Shown: positions 27,910-36,025 of the stretch, one piece after another
How positions within the stretch are numbered: the first letter of the stretch is position 1
Layout: every line of letters starts with the position of its first letter
Source of the DNA: CAYJAY01 sp964368445
Lineage (GTDB): Bacteria; Bacillota; Clostridia; Oscillospirales; Ruminococcaceae
Direction: 5' to 3'
DNA length: 55,640 nucleotides
Assembly (NCBI GenBank): GCA_964368445.1
Contig: CAYJAY010000013.1
Coordinates: 1 to 55,640, forward strand
Notes under the pieces: model-generated
What the model was told of the DNA's origin: nothing
Database searches by the model: none
Seen by the model: the letters and a program-made list of their open reading frames with translations, nothing else
Translations under genes and position numbers: made by a program

Positions 27910-29194
27910 CGACAGAAATCTCCCTGCCGAGTTGAACCTCGACTATCTCCATTGTGGTGGTGGCGAAGACAGTGTGTTTACAACCCGCTTCGATAGTTAT
28001 GACGTCGCCCGGGCGAACGTTTTGTTTCATGCCGTCCACAACGGTGTAGCCCTCGCCTTTTGTGACGGTCCATATCTCGTCGCGGTGTTTATGCGAATGA
28101 TAGTTCATCTTGTTGCCGGGGTTAAGCAAAACGCGTATCGTAAGGCTTTGTTCCCCAATATCCAAAATCTTAAACTCGCCCCAAGATTTTTCCGCGTACA
28201 TAATCTGGCGGTCGATGTTGTCCACAAACGGTTTTATATAGCTTGATTGGTGTTTGTCTGATATAAGAATACCGTCCACGCCGGCAGATACCACAACGTC
28301 GTTTAATCCCATACACAATATAGGGACGTCGAGTTCGTTGACGACGTGTACATTGTTGTTGTTTTTAGTTTCAATTACGTTTCCGATAAAATTTTGTCCC
28401 ATAGCTTCGGAAAACGTGTTCCACGTCCCAAGGTCTTTCCATCGTCCGTTAAATCGCAAAACAGATATGTCGCGTTCTTTTTCAACCACAGCATAGTCAA
28501 AGCTTATTCTGTCAAGCGTTTCGTATCTGAAAAAAAGATCGTTATAATCTTTAAAATCTATAAGTTCGTGCGCTTTATCAAGGATATATTTAAGCTTAAA
28601 CCCAAAAACACCACCGTTCCAAAGCGCGCCTTTTTCGATGTATTGTTTCGCCGTTTCAAGGTTTGGCTTTTCTTTAAACTCTGATACTTTGCTAACATCG
28701 TTGTTGTCACTTGGAATTATATAACCATATTTTTCGCTGGGATAGGTTGGTTCTATACCTAAAAGATTGATGTTAGATGTTCCGCTGTCGCTAATCTCTG
28801 AAAGTTTTTCAACTGCCTCAAAAAAATCTTCGTCGACATATGGGTCGACAGGGCAGACGATAACCGAGCTTTCAAGCGGAACTTTTTGCACATCGTGAAG
28901 ATAAGCCGCCGCAAGCGCGATTGCCGGAAACGTGTCCTTTCGACAAGGCTCTACCGAGATTCCGACATTGTCTGAAAGCTGATTTTTAATTGAACTCACC
29001 TGTGTTTTAGAGGTCGCGACCGTCACAACGGCGTCGGGACAGACGCTTAAAATCTGACGGTGGACACGTTGAACCATCGATTCAAGCAAACCATCGGGGT
29101 TTTTGAACATCTTGATAAACTGTTTTGAGCGAACGTCGTTGGAAAGTGGCCAAAGCCGTTTGCCCGAGCCACCCGAAAGAAGGATTATGTTCAT
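27878..29194 (-). CDS. manC: Mannose-1-phosphate guanylyltransferase with C-terminal cupin
   Basis: Enzyme of 438 aa making GDP-mannose from mannose-1-phosphate and GTP. The nucleotidyltransferase signature LLSGGSGKRLWPLS is at the extreme N-terminus, and FVEKPN-like FKEKPNLETA and the NGGVF motif are present. Residues about 330-430 form the type II phosphomannose isomerase-like cupin (PGNKMNYHSHKHRDE), common in this family; it may or may not be active since a class I manA follows. GAGAGG lies 9 nt before the ATG. fcl ends 6 nt upstream. Confidence 0.93.
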   Translation of the reverse strand: MNIILLSGGSGKRLWPLSNDVRSKQFIKMFKNPDGLLESMVQRVHRQILSVCPDAVVTVATSKTQVSSIKNQLSDNVGISVEPCRKDTFPAIALAAAYLHDVQKVPLESSVIVCPVDPYVDEDFFEAVEKLSEISDSGTSNINLLGIEPTYPSEKYGYIIPSDNNDVSKVSEFKEKPNLETAKQYIEKGALWNGGVFGFKLKYILDKAHELIDFKDYNDLFFRYETLDRISFDYAVVEKERDISVLRFNGRWKDLGTWNTFSEAMGQNFIGNVIETKNNNNVHVVNELDVPILCMGLNDVVVSAGVDGILISDKHQSSYIKPFVDNIDRQIMYAEKSWGEFKILDIGEQSLTIRVLLNPGNKMNYHSHKHRDEIWTVTKGEGYTVVDGMKQNVRPGDVITIEAGCKHTVFATTTMEIVEVQLGREISVDDKQKFALEL

Positions 29195-29200
29195 TTGTAA

Positions 29201-30145
29201 TTACCTCTCTGCCCTTGTTTCGCCTTCTAAAAAATCTTTATATGAAAGTTTTATTCCGTCGTAAAGTTCCGTTTTATACTTCCAACCTAAGCTTGCAAGT
29301 TTTGAAACATCGAGCAATTTTCGCATAGGTCCGTCCGGTTTGTCGGTATCAAAAATGAGTTCTCCCGAAAACCCAACTATCTCTTTAACCGTTTCGGCAA
29401 GTTGTTTAATCGAAATCTCTTTTCCTGTTCCAACGTTAACCGTTTCGTTTCCGCTGTAGGAGTTCATTAAAAACACACATGCGTTTGCAAGGTCTTCGAC
29501 ATAAAGGAACTCGCGTTTTGGCGAACCCGTCCCCCAAACAACAACGCTTTCTAGGTTTTGTTCCTTTGCTTCGTGAAATCTGCGAATGAGCCCCGGAAGG
29601 ACATGCGAGTGTTCTGGGTGATAGTTGTCGCGCGGTCCGTATAGGTTGGTTGGCATGACGCTTATATAATCGGTTCCGTATTGGCGGTTTAGATATTCGC
29701 AGTATTTAAGTCCGCTTATCTTCGCGAGAGCATACCCTTCGTTAGTTGGCTCAAGCGACGACGTTAAAAGGCAATCTTCCGTCATCGGTTGAGGAGCTTT
29801 TTTCGGATAGATGCACGACGAGCCCAAAAACAAAAGTTTTTTACAATCGTTTTTGAATGCGCTGTTGATAACGTTCATCTCGATCATCATGTTGTCATAC
29901 ATAAAATCTGCAATGTGTTTACTGTTTGCTACTATTCCGCCAACCTTTGCCGCCGACAAAAAAACATAGTCGGGTTTTTCTTTTTGGAAAAACTCCTCTA
30001 CAGGTTGTTGACGACGAAGATCAAGCTCGCTTGAACGTCGCGTTATAATGTTGGTGTAACCGCCCTTTTCAAGTTCGCGAACTATCGCGGAACCAACCAT
30101 TCCGCCGTGGCCCGCCACATATATTTTTGCCGAAAGTTCCATCAT
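29201..30145 (-). CDS. fcl: GDP-L-fucose synthase
   Basis: NADPH-dependent epimerase-reductase of 314 aa converting GDP-4-keto-6-deoxy-D-mannose to GDP-L-fucose. The Rossmann motif is GHGGMVGSA and the catalytic Tyr-x3-Lys is in YALAKISGLKY; the SSCIYPK and MPTNLYGPRDNYHPE motifs are specific for this enzyme. Two adjacent ATG codons (30145 and 30142) are possible starts. It lies between gmd (23 nt upstream) and manC (6 nt downstream). Confidence 0.95.
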   Translation of the reverse strand: MMELSAKIYVAGHGGMVGSAIVRELEKGGYTNIITRRSSELDLRRQQPVEEFFQKEKPDYVFLSAAKVGGIVANSKHIADFMYDNMMIEMNVINSAFKNDCKKLLFLGSSCIYPKKAPQPMTEDCLLTSSLEPTNEGYALAKISGLKYCEYLNRQYGTDYISVMPTNLYGPRDNYHPEHSHVLPGLIRRFHEAKEQNLESVVVWGTGSPKREFLYVEDLANACVFLMNSYSGNETVNVGTGKEISIKQLAETVKEIVGFSGELIFDTDKPDGPMRKLLDVSKLASLGWKYKTELYDGIKLSYKDFLEGETRAER

Positions 30146-30168
30146 ATATCGTAAATAATTCCTTTTGA

Positions 30169-31218
30169 TTATACTATAGATTTTTTTGCAAGCTCTTGTT
30201 TTGCAAGTTCAAGGTCGTGTCGTGCCATCAGCTTTACAAGTTGCTCATAGCTTGTCTTTTGCGGGTTCCAACCGAGAACCGTCTTTGCCTTTGTTGGGTC
30301 GCCGAGAAGCGTGTCGACGTCGGTTGGCCTAAACCACGCCTTGTTGACGCGAACGACAACTTTGCCGGTTTTTGTGTCGATTCCTTTTTCGTCGATGCCC
30401 TCGCCTTCGAACCTCAGCTGTATTCCGACTTCGGCGAACGCCCTTTGGGTGAAATCGCGGACGGTATGCTGTTCACCTGTCGCTATGACGAAATCCTCCG
30501 GCACGTCGTGTTGGAGCATAAGCCACATACATTCGACATAGTCTTTTGCATATCCCCAGTCGCGCAAGCTATCCATGTTTCCAAGCTCCAAAACGTCTTG
30601 AAGCCCGCAAGCAATCCTGCCGGCGGCAAGCGTTATTTTTCTTGTCACAAACGTTTCGCCGCGGCGTTCTGATTCGTGGTTAAAAAGTATTCCGTTAACC
30701 GCAAACATTCCGTATGCAGTTCGGTATTCTTTTGTCATCCAAAAACCATATTGTTTCGCGACGGCATAGGGACTGTATGGATAAAACGGAGTCGTTTCGC
30801 TTTGGGGAACTTCGACAACTTTGCCGTATAGTTCCGAGGTCGACGCTTGATATATTCTGCAACTTTCGCTAAGTCCAAGTATTCTAACCGCTTCGAGAAT
30901 ACGCAAAACGCCAAGCGCGTCGACATCGCCCGAATATTCCGGCACGTCAAACGAGGTTGCGACGTGGCTTTGTGCGGCTAGGTTATAAAGCTCGGTCGGC
31001 TTAACTATGCTTATTATACGCATTAAAGACGACGTGTCGGTAAGGTCACCGTCGTGCAAAGTTATTTGGTTTTTCGCCAAAAGATGGTCGATTCTTGCGG
31101 TGTTGGATATAGAAGCTCGTCTTGTTATGCCATGTACTTGATATCCTTTCTCAAGCAAAAGTTCCGCAAGGTATGAGCCGTCTTGTCCTGTTATTCCGGT
31201 TATTAATGCTTTTTTCAT
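30169..31218 (-). CDS. gmd: GDP-mannose 4,6-dehydratase
   Basis: NADP-dependent SDR of 349 aa that turns GDP-D-mannose into GDP-4-keto-6-deoxy-D-mannose, first committed step to GDP-L-fucose. GITGQDGSYLAELLL is the family-specific nucleotide motif, and catalysis uses Tyr-x3-Lys in YSPYAVAKQYG. HESERRGETFVTRKI is also diagnostic. Length is normal. AAGGAC is 10 nt before the ATG. The VOC gene ends 29 nt upstream and is probably in the same transcript. Confidence 0.95.
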   Translation of the reverse strand: MKKALITGITGQDGSYLAELLLEKGYQVHGITRRASISNTARIDHLLAKNQITLHDGDLTDTSSLMRIISIVKPTELYNLAAQSHVATSFDVPEYSGDVDALGVLRILEAVRILGLSESCRIYQASTSELYGKVVEVPQSETTPFYPYSPYAVAKQYGFWMTKEYRTAYGMFAVNGILFNHESERRGETFVTRKITLAAGRIACGLQDVLELGNMDSLRDWGYAKDYVECMWLMLQHDVPEDFVIATGEQHTVRDFTQRAFAEVGIQLRFEGEGIDEKGIDTKTGKVVVRVNKAWFRPTDVDTLLGDPTKAKTVLGWNPQKTSYEQLVKLMARHDLELAKQELAKKSIV

Positions 31219-31247
31219 CTGACGTTTGTCCTTATCGTTTCGTTTTT

Positions 31248-31634
31248 TTAGAGTTTTTGGATAAACTCAACTCGTTCGTTGTTTGGTCCTTTTATAAGAA
31301 AAAATCGAACACCATTTTGTCCAAAAGGAAGTTCGGAAAGAGCCATATCAAGCGTTCCAATCTTGTCCGCAACAACCGACTTATAAACTTTTTCGACATC
31401 GTTGACATAAAAAGCGATGTGGTCGATTGCGCCGTTTTGCATTGCTACTGTTTCTTGTTCGTATATCTCTATCTCGACATTAGGCGCTTTCAAAAACGCG
31501 ACGCGACATTCGCCGTTTTTTTCACTTTGGAAGTGTTCCATGCCAAGAGCCTTGTAAAAATCCAAGCTTTGCTCAAATTTATTGGTTGGTATTCCGATGT
31601 GAATATAGTTTTGGTAGCTTTCAAACGCTTTCAT
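31248..31634 (-). CDS. VOC-superfamily (glyoxalase/bleomycin-resistance-like) protein
   Basis: Small protein of 128 aa with two beta-alpha-beta-beta-beta units of the vicinal oxygen chelate fold. Candidate metal residues are H12 in IHIGIP, E in VEIEIYE, H in IDHIAFYV and E near the C-terminus in RVEFIQ, spaced as in metal-dependent VOC enzymes. Substrate is unknown; placement as first gene before gmd suggests a sugar or a link only by shared promoter. AAGGAG lies 9 nt before the ATG. Confidence 0.78.
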   Translation of the reverse strand: MKAFESYQNYIHIGIPTNKFEQSLDFYKALGMEHFQSEKNGECRVAFLKAPNVEIEIYEQETVAMQNGAIDHIAFYVNDVEKVYKSVVADKIGTLDMALSELPFGQNGVRFFLIKGPNNERVEFIQKL

Positions 31635-31672
31635 GTGGTGCTCTCCTTAAATTTAAAATTTAAATTTTTAAC

Positions 31673-31728
31673 TTGAAACTTTCGCCTCAATTATGTACAA
31701 TTATAACAGATAGCAATTTATTTTGAAA
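31673..31728. promoter_or_regulatory. Overlapping divergent promoters for galE (+) and the GDP-fucose operon (-)
   Basis: Plus strand: TTGAAA (31673-31678), 17-nt spacer, TACAAT (31696-31701). Minus strand: TTTCAA (31728-31723), 17-nt spacer, TATAAT (31705-31700). The two -10 boxes share bases 31700-31701, so polymerase could not occupy both at once. Confidence 0.65.
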
Positions 31729-31741
31729 GGATAAAGTTTTT

Positions 31742-32758
31742 ATGTCAATTCTCATAAGCGGTGGAGCGGGGTATATTGGAAGCCACACTGTCATCGAACT
31801 TCTCGAAGCAGGATACGAAGTTGTTATAGCAGACAATCTCTACAACTCGTCCAACGAGGCGCTTTCCAGAATTAAAGAGATAGCAAACAAGGATTTTAAG
31901 TTTTACGAAACCGATTTAACCGATCTTTCAAAGGCCGAAAAGATCTTTGAGGAAAACAAAGATATAACCGCAATTATTCATTTTGCGGCATACAAAGCAG
32001 TTGGCGAGTCGGTTGAAAAACCGCTTGAATATTACGACAACAACTTAACTTGTACGTTGAATCTGTTTAAATGTATGAAAAAATACGGCGTTTGCGATTT
32101 TGTGTTCTCGTCGTCCGCAACCGTTTACGGAGACCCGCACACTGTGCCGATAACGGAGGAGTTTCCGCTTTCGACGACAAACCCTTATGGCGCGACAAAG
32201 CTTATGATAGAGGACATGTTGCGCGACATCTCGAAAGCAACGCCCGAATGGAACATCGCAATTTTAAGATATTTCAACCCGATAGGGGCGCACAAGTCGG
32301 GTAGGATAGGGGAAGACCCCAACGGAATTCCGAACAACCTTGTGCCATATATTGCACAAGTTGCGGTAGGCAAACTTAAAGAACTTAGAGTTTTTGGAAA
32401 CGACTACAACACAACGGACGGAACAGGGGTTCGCGATTATATCCACGTTGTAGACCTTGCAAAAGGACATGTGGCGGCGCTTAAAAAGCTTGAACAAAAA
32501 CCGGGGCTTGTTACATACAACCTTGGAACGGGCAACGGCTATAGCGTGCTTGAGGTTGTCGCGGCGTATGAAAAAGCGTGTGGCAAAAAGATAGCGTATG
32601 CAATTGCTCCGCGGCGCGCCGGAGACATAGCGCAATGTTTCGCCAATCCCGATAAGGCGAAAAACGAACTCGGTTGGCAAGCACAGTTTGGAATAGACGA
32701 GATGTGCGCAGACAGTTTCCGTTGGCAAAACAACAACCCGAATGGATATAAAAACTAA
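31742..32758 (+). CDS. galE: UDP-glucose 4-epimerase
   Basis: NAD-dependent SDR epimerase of 338 aa interconverting UDP-glucose and UDP-galactose (or the N-acetyl forms). GGAGYIGSHTVIELLEAGY binds NAD, SSSATVYG and the Tyr-x3-Lys in YGATKLM are catalytic, and RYFNPIGAH is the usual substrate motif. GAAAGG lies 11 nt before the ATG. It has its own promoter overlapping that of the GDP-fucose operon and ends at a bidirectional terminator. Confidence 0.95.
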   Translation: MSILISGGAGYIGSHTVIELLEAGYEVVIADNLYNSSNEALSRIKEIANKDFKFYETDLTDLSKAEKIFEENKDITAIIHFAAYKAVGESVEKPLEYYDNNLTCTLNLFKCMKKYGVCDFVFSSSATVYGDPHTVPITEEFPLSTTNPYGATKLMIEDMLRDISKATPEWNIAILRYFNPIGAHKSGRIGEDPNGIPNNLVPYIAQVAVGKLKELRVFGNDYNTTDGTGVRDYIHVVDLAKGHVAALKKLEQKPGLVTYNLGTGNGYSVLEVVAAYEKACGKKIAYAIAPRRAGDIAQCFANPDKAKNELGWQAQFGIDEMCADSFRWQNNNPNGYKN

Positions 32759-32766
32759 ACAACGAA

Positions 32767-32792
32767 AAAAGGACACCAAGTCGTGTCCTTTT
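32767..32792. terminator. Bidirectional intrinsic terminator
   Basis: AAAAGGACAC (32767-32776) pairs with GTGTCCTTTT (32783-32792). It lies between convergent galE and the N-acetyl-sugar amidotransferase gene. Confidence 0.88.
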
Positions 32793-32803
32793 ATTTTGTC
32801 TGT

Positions 32804-33916
32804 TTATTTTGTTAACGGATTTTTAAGTACCCATTTGCCATAGATGTTTTTTTCAAAGATATCTCGGTTATAGAACCTGTCGATAACCGCCCAAAATTCG
32901 GTTTCGGAATATCCGGCGAATTCACAGAAATCTCTGACACAAAGTTCATCCAACCAACCGTCGTGTGTGTTTACAAGGTCGATAGCCTCGTCCCTTGTTA
33001 TTAAGCCATAGCGAACTTGACGAGCGGCATAGTCGGTCGCGGTTGCGTGGCCAAACTTCGGGTATTTCATCCAACCATGGACGAGATACGCGCGGCTGTC
33101 GACTTGATCAAAATCTTCTATGTGGTGTGTGCGTTTCCATTCATGCCTAAGATCGTGGAAACCGCGTTTTTTTGCGAATTCATAGTTTTTGAAACTGTTC
33201 CAATCGACAAAATAGCTTACATACATCGGGTCGAGCGACGCCATTTGTTCCGGCGTTGGAGCAAGGGTGAGAGATAGGTCTTTTTCGGTGACCCCGTCGC
33301 CTATTAGTTCTGCCATATCAAGCCCTGTCGCAACCCCATTGTTTATCTGCTCGCGCGCGGAATAGGTTTCTTGTTTTTGGTCGCCCCCGTATTCATAGCT
33401 TACGTTTTCGCCGTAAACTAAAAGAGGAGTGTTGAATTTAATTGCCATGTGAAGCGGGAACGTGTAGATCAAACGATCGATAAACCATGTCGGTTTTCCG
33501 TATCTTTCAAACGTCTTGCGCATAAGAATTTTTTGTGTTCGTATGTCGGGTTTACAACTTATTATCGTACAACCGAACTCTTCCGATATGTTTTGAAGGT
33601 TGTGTTTTCCGGCTTCGGTCATCTTGAAATTATCTTCTGCTGAAAAAAGAATCGGGTTCATTCCCATAACTTCTTTCATCAGATAGACTTGATAGTGGCT
33701 GTCTTTGCCGCCCGAAATGGCGATTGCACAGTCGTAGCCGCCGGGGCCGTTCATTCCCCTGTATTTATCACAGATAGCCTCGAGTTCTTTATAACGCTTG
33801 TCCCAGTCGATGTTTTTTCTGTTTTCATAGTTTGTGCAAGCGACACAAACCCCGTCTTCGTTAAACGTAATTCCCGGCCTTGTCGAAGGCATGACGCAAC
33901 GTTTACAATATTTCAT
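32804..33916 (-). CDS. N-acetyl-sugar amidotransferase (WbuX/PseA-type)
   Basis: PP-loop ATPase of 370 aa predicted to convert an N-acetyl group of a nucleotide sugar or glycan precursor to an acetamidino group. A zinc-binding knuckle is formed by C4, C7, C24 and C27. The pyrophosphatase loop SGGKDS is at 68-73. Other family motifs are AEDNFKMTEAGKHNL and YGENVSYEYGG. AAAGGGAAG precedes the ATG. The family usually needs ammonia from a HisH-like glutaminase and often a HisF-like partner; neither is visible in this window. It has no neighbour on the same transcript, since an acpP terminator lies upstream. Confidence 0.88.
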   Translation of the reverse strand: MKYCKRCVMPSTRPGITFNEDGVCVACTNYENRKNIDWDKRYKELEAICDKYRGMNGPGGYDCAIAISGGKDSHYQVYLMKEVMGMNPILFSAEDNFKMTEAGKHNLQNISEEFGCTIISCKPDIRTQKILMRKTFERYGKPTWFIDRLIYTFPLHMAIKFNTPLLVYGENVSYEYGGDQKQETYSAREQINNGVATGLDMAELIGDGVTEKDLSLTLAPTPEQMASLDPMYVSYFVDWNSFKNYEFAKKRGFHDLRHEWKRTHHIEDFDQVDSRAYLVHGWMKYPKFGHATATDYAARQVRYGLITRDEAIDLVNTHDGWLDELCVRDFCEFAGYSETEFWAVIDRFYNRDIFEKNIYGKWVLKNPLTK

Positions 33917-33999
33917 GGTAACTTCCCTTTCATTTCTAAAGCATTTTAAGACTATATCACAAATAAAATATCAATTCAAGAAATTTATATTAAATTTTA

Positions 34000-34033
34000 A
34001 AAAACACTCCACTTGATAGCGAAGTGTTTTTTT
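34000..34033 (-). terminator. Intrinsic terminator after acpP
   Basis: AAAACACT and AGTGTTTT arms enclose a loop with a second short pairing (CACTT/AAGTG), followed on the minus strand by a T-rich run. It lies about 45 nt after the acpP stop. Confidence 0.75.
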
Positions 34034-34077
34034 GTACTAAATCGCATTTTAATTATGGGATGTAGCACGTTTAATTA

Positions 34078-34305
34078 CTATATGTTTGCTTCAATGTATT
34101 TGACAATATCTCCGATGTAGCGAACGTTTTCGATCTCCTCGTCCGCCATTTCAAGGTCGAACTCTTCTTCAAGTGTCATGATTAGATCAACGATGTCAAG
34201 AGAATCGGCGCCGAGGTCGTCTACTATACTCGAATCCATCTTAACTTTATCTTCGTCTAAATCAAGTTGCTCACAGATAACCGCTCTTACCTTTTCAAAA
34301 ACCAT
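34078..34305 (-). CDS. acpP: Acyl carrier protein
   Basis: Acidic four-helix carrier of 75 aa for fatty-acid synthesis. The phosphopantetheine attachment serine is S35 in GADSLDIVDLIM. The sequence VFEKVRAVICEQLDLDEDKV is typical of primary-metabolism AcpP. AAAGGAG lies 5-6 nt before the ATG. It stands alone with its own promoter and terminator, unlike the second ACP at 44242-44490, and is probably the housekeeping copy. Confidence 0.92.
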   Translation of the reverse strand: MVFEKVRAVICEQLDLDEDKVKMDSSIVDDLGADSLDIVDLIMTLEEEFDLEMADEEIENVRYIGDIVKYIEANI

Positions 34306-34358
34306 TTTAATTACTCCTTTTTTAAAAACCGTTTTAACCGATATAAATCGTCTACAAT

Positions 34359-34389
34359 ATTATATAACGTTTTTATGTGAAAATGTCAA
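34359..34389 (-). promoter_or_regulatory. Sigma-A promoter for acpP
   Basis: On the minus strand consensus TTGACA (34389-34384) is followed after 17 nt by TATATA (34366-34361), merging into TATAAT (34364-34359). This is one of the strongest promoters in the window. Confidence 0.75.
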
Positions 34390-34526
34390 CACCTTTTTTG
34401 TCAAAAATCAAAAAAACATTATTTTTTTATTAAAAATTTTTATTTTTACATCGCAAGAAACATTTTTTATCGACTGTTGAAATGTGATAACATCGTTTTA
34501 TTAAAACAGTTTGGAGTTGAATTTAT

Positions 34527-35051
34527 ATGTCTGCAAAAGCTATTGCTTTAATTGGGTTTTCGGGTTGCGGAAAAACCACAATAGGAAAACTGCTCGCAAA
34601 GGAACTTGGAATTCCTTTTTCCGACCTCGACGACAGGACGGAAAGTTTCACCGGAATGCGGTTGTCCGACATATTGATAAGAATGGGCGAGTCGGGGCTT
34701 AGAACGGTTGAAAGCCTTGCGCTTTCGGTGCTTGGGGTGTCGGGGGGGATTGTTGCCACTAGTAGTGGTTCGATAATGTTTCTTAAAAACCGTAGAATTC
34801 TCGAAGAGGGATTTTTCACAATCTTTCTCGATGCCCCGTTCGAGGCACTCTACCCAAGGATTGTCGGAACTGCGCGGCCGCTTTTATATTCGCTTTCGGA
34901 ATCGGAACTGTCTATGTTATACAGTATGCGCTCCGAACTTTACAAACAGTCGGCCGACATCGTTGTCGACGCTACCAAAAACCCGGAAGAGATCGTTTGC
35001 GAGATAGTGGGGGTGATTAAGATAATTCAAAGTCGGTTGCAAAAGAGATAG
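34527..35051 (+). CDS. aroK: Shikimate kinase
   Basis: Nucleoside-monophosphate-kinase-like enzyme of 174 aa phosphorylating shikimate in the chorismate pathway. Walker A is GFSGCGKTT (10-18), the shikimate-binding acid pair is in DLDDRTES, the G-E-x2-x-R-x2-E motif reads GESGLRTVE, and ARPLL carries the lid arginine. No other aro gene is close. A Shine-Dalgarno site (GGAG) stands about 14 nt before the ATG. I see no convincing promoter, though the gene is divergent from acpP and must have one in 34440-34510. Confidence 0.9.
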   Translation: MSAKAIALIGFSGCGKTTIGKLLAKELGIPFSDLDDRTESFTGMRLSDILIRMGESGLRTVESLALSVLGVSGGIVATSSGSIMFLKNRRILEEGFFTIFLDAPFEALYPRIVGTARPLLYSLSESELSMLYSMRSELYKQSADIVVDATKNPEEIVCEIVGVIKIIQSRLQKR

Positions 35052-35180
35052 AAAAAAATAAAATTGATGTTGCAGGTTACAGTTTTCAAAATAAATTATA
35101 CAAATCGGTCGGTATATGTTAGAATTAAAACAGCAAAACAGCAGACGACCAAACTTAAGATTTGAAGGAATTTTGAAGAC

Positions 35181-35834
35181 ATGATTAAAACAAAACATCT
35201 GCCACAAAGAATTTTGATATATTGCCTCGGCCTGTTTTTAATAGCTGTCGGGGTTTCGCTTTCTATCAATTCAAACCTTGGAATTTCCCCAGTCAATTCT
35301 GTTCCGTATGCGGTCAGCCTTTCGACGTCGATACCTCTGTCGACTACCGTCACGGCGGTGTTTGCGTTTTATATGTTGTTACAGATAGTCTTGCTTCGAA
35401 AAGATTATAAAATAATTAACCTAACCCAGATATTTTTTGCGACGCTTTTAGGGTATTTTGTCGATTTCACCAATCTTTGGCTGGTGAATATTCGATTCGA
35501 CAACTATATAGGGCAACTTTTTTTGATGGCGGTTAGCATCGTTGTAATTGCCGCGGGTGTGTCGCTTTATGTAGATGTCAAATTAGTTCCGATGCCGTCT
35601 GAAGGGTTGGCGCTTGCTATTACACAAAAGTTTAAAAAGCTTGCGTTTCACCAAGTTAAGATGATAGTGGATTGTCTTTTTGTTATAGCGGCTATGCTTA
35701 TAACTTTTTTTGCGCTTGGCGAGATACAAGGCGTGCGCGAAGGAACCGTGATAAGCGCCGTCATGGTGGGCAAGGCGATTCCATTCACACGAAAACTGAC
35801 ATCTATGGTAACTCAAAGATATAAAGATCTTTAA
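35181..35834 (+). CDS. YczE/YitT-like integral membrane protein
   Basis: Membrane protein of 217 aa with five predicted helices (about 10-30, 48-68, 76-95, 107-127 and 160-180). The first helix and loop, LIAVGVSLSINSNLGISPVNS, carry the signature of the YczE/YitT/YyaS group, whose function is unclear. A second glycine-rich LYVDVKLVPMPSEGLALAI motif supports the call. AAGGAA stands about 12 nt before the ATG. It follows aroK by 129 nt and may be independent. Confidence 0.78.
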   Translation: MIKTKHLPQRILIYCLGLFLIAVGVSLSINSNLGISPVNSVPYAVSLSTSIPLSTTVTAVFAFYMLLQIVLLRKDYKIINLTQIFFATLLGYFVDFTNLWLVNIRFDNYIGQLFLMAVSIVVIAAGVSLYVDVKLVPMPSEGLALAITQKFKKLAFHQVKMIVDCLFVIAAMLITFFALGEIQGVREGTVISAVMVGKAIPFTRKLTSMVTQRYKDL

Positions 35835-35934
35835 AAAAAGTGTTTGGGTGAATTGCGGCAGTGACGACGGATTTTTAACAACAAACGGTTAGTTATTAGA
35901 TGATCGGAAAAAGAACTCGATAGTTAACAAAACA

Positions 35935-35963
35935 TTGACTTTATGTGTAATTAGATGTAATAT
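35935..35963 (+). promoter_or_regulatory. Sigma-A promoter for the GGDEF gene
   Basis: TTGACT (35935-35940), a 17-nt spacer and TAATAT (35958-35963) precede the ATG by about 60 nt. Confidence 0.6.
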
Positions 35964-36025
35964 AAAGGATAATACGATTAAAAAAATGCAACATATCGTG
36001 TAAACTTTTGAGCCGGAGCAAGCTA

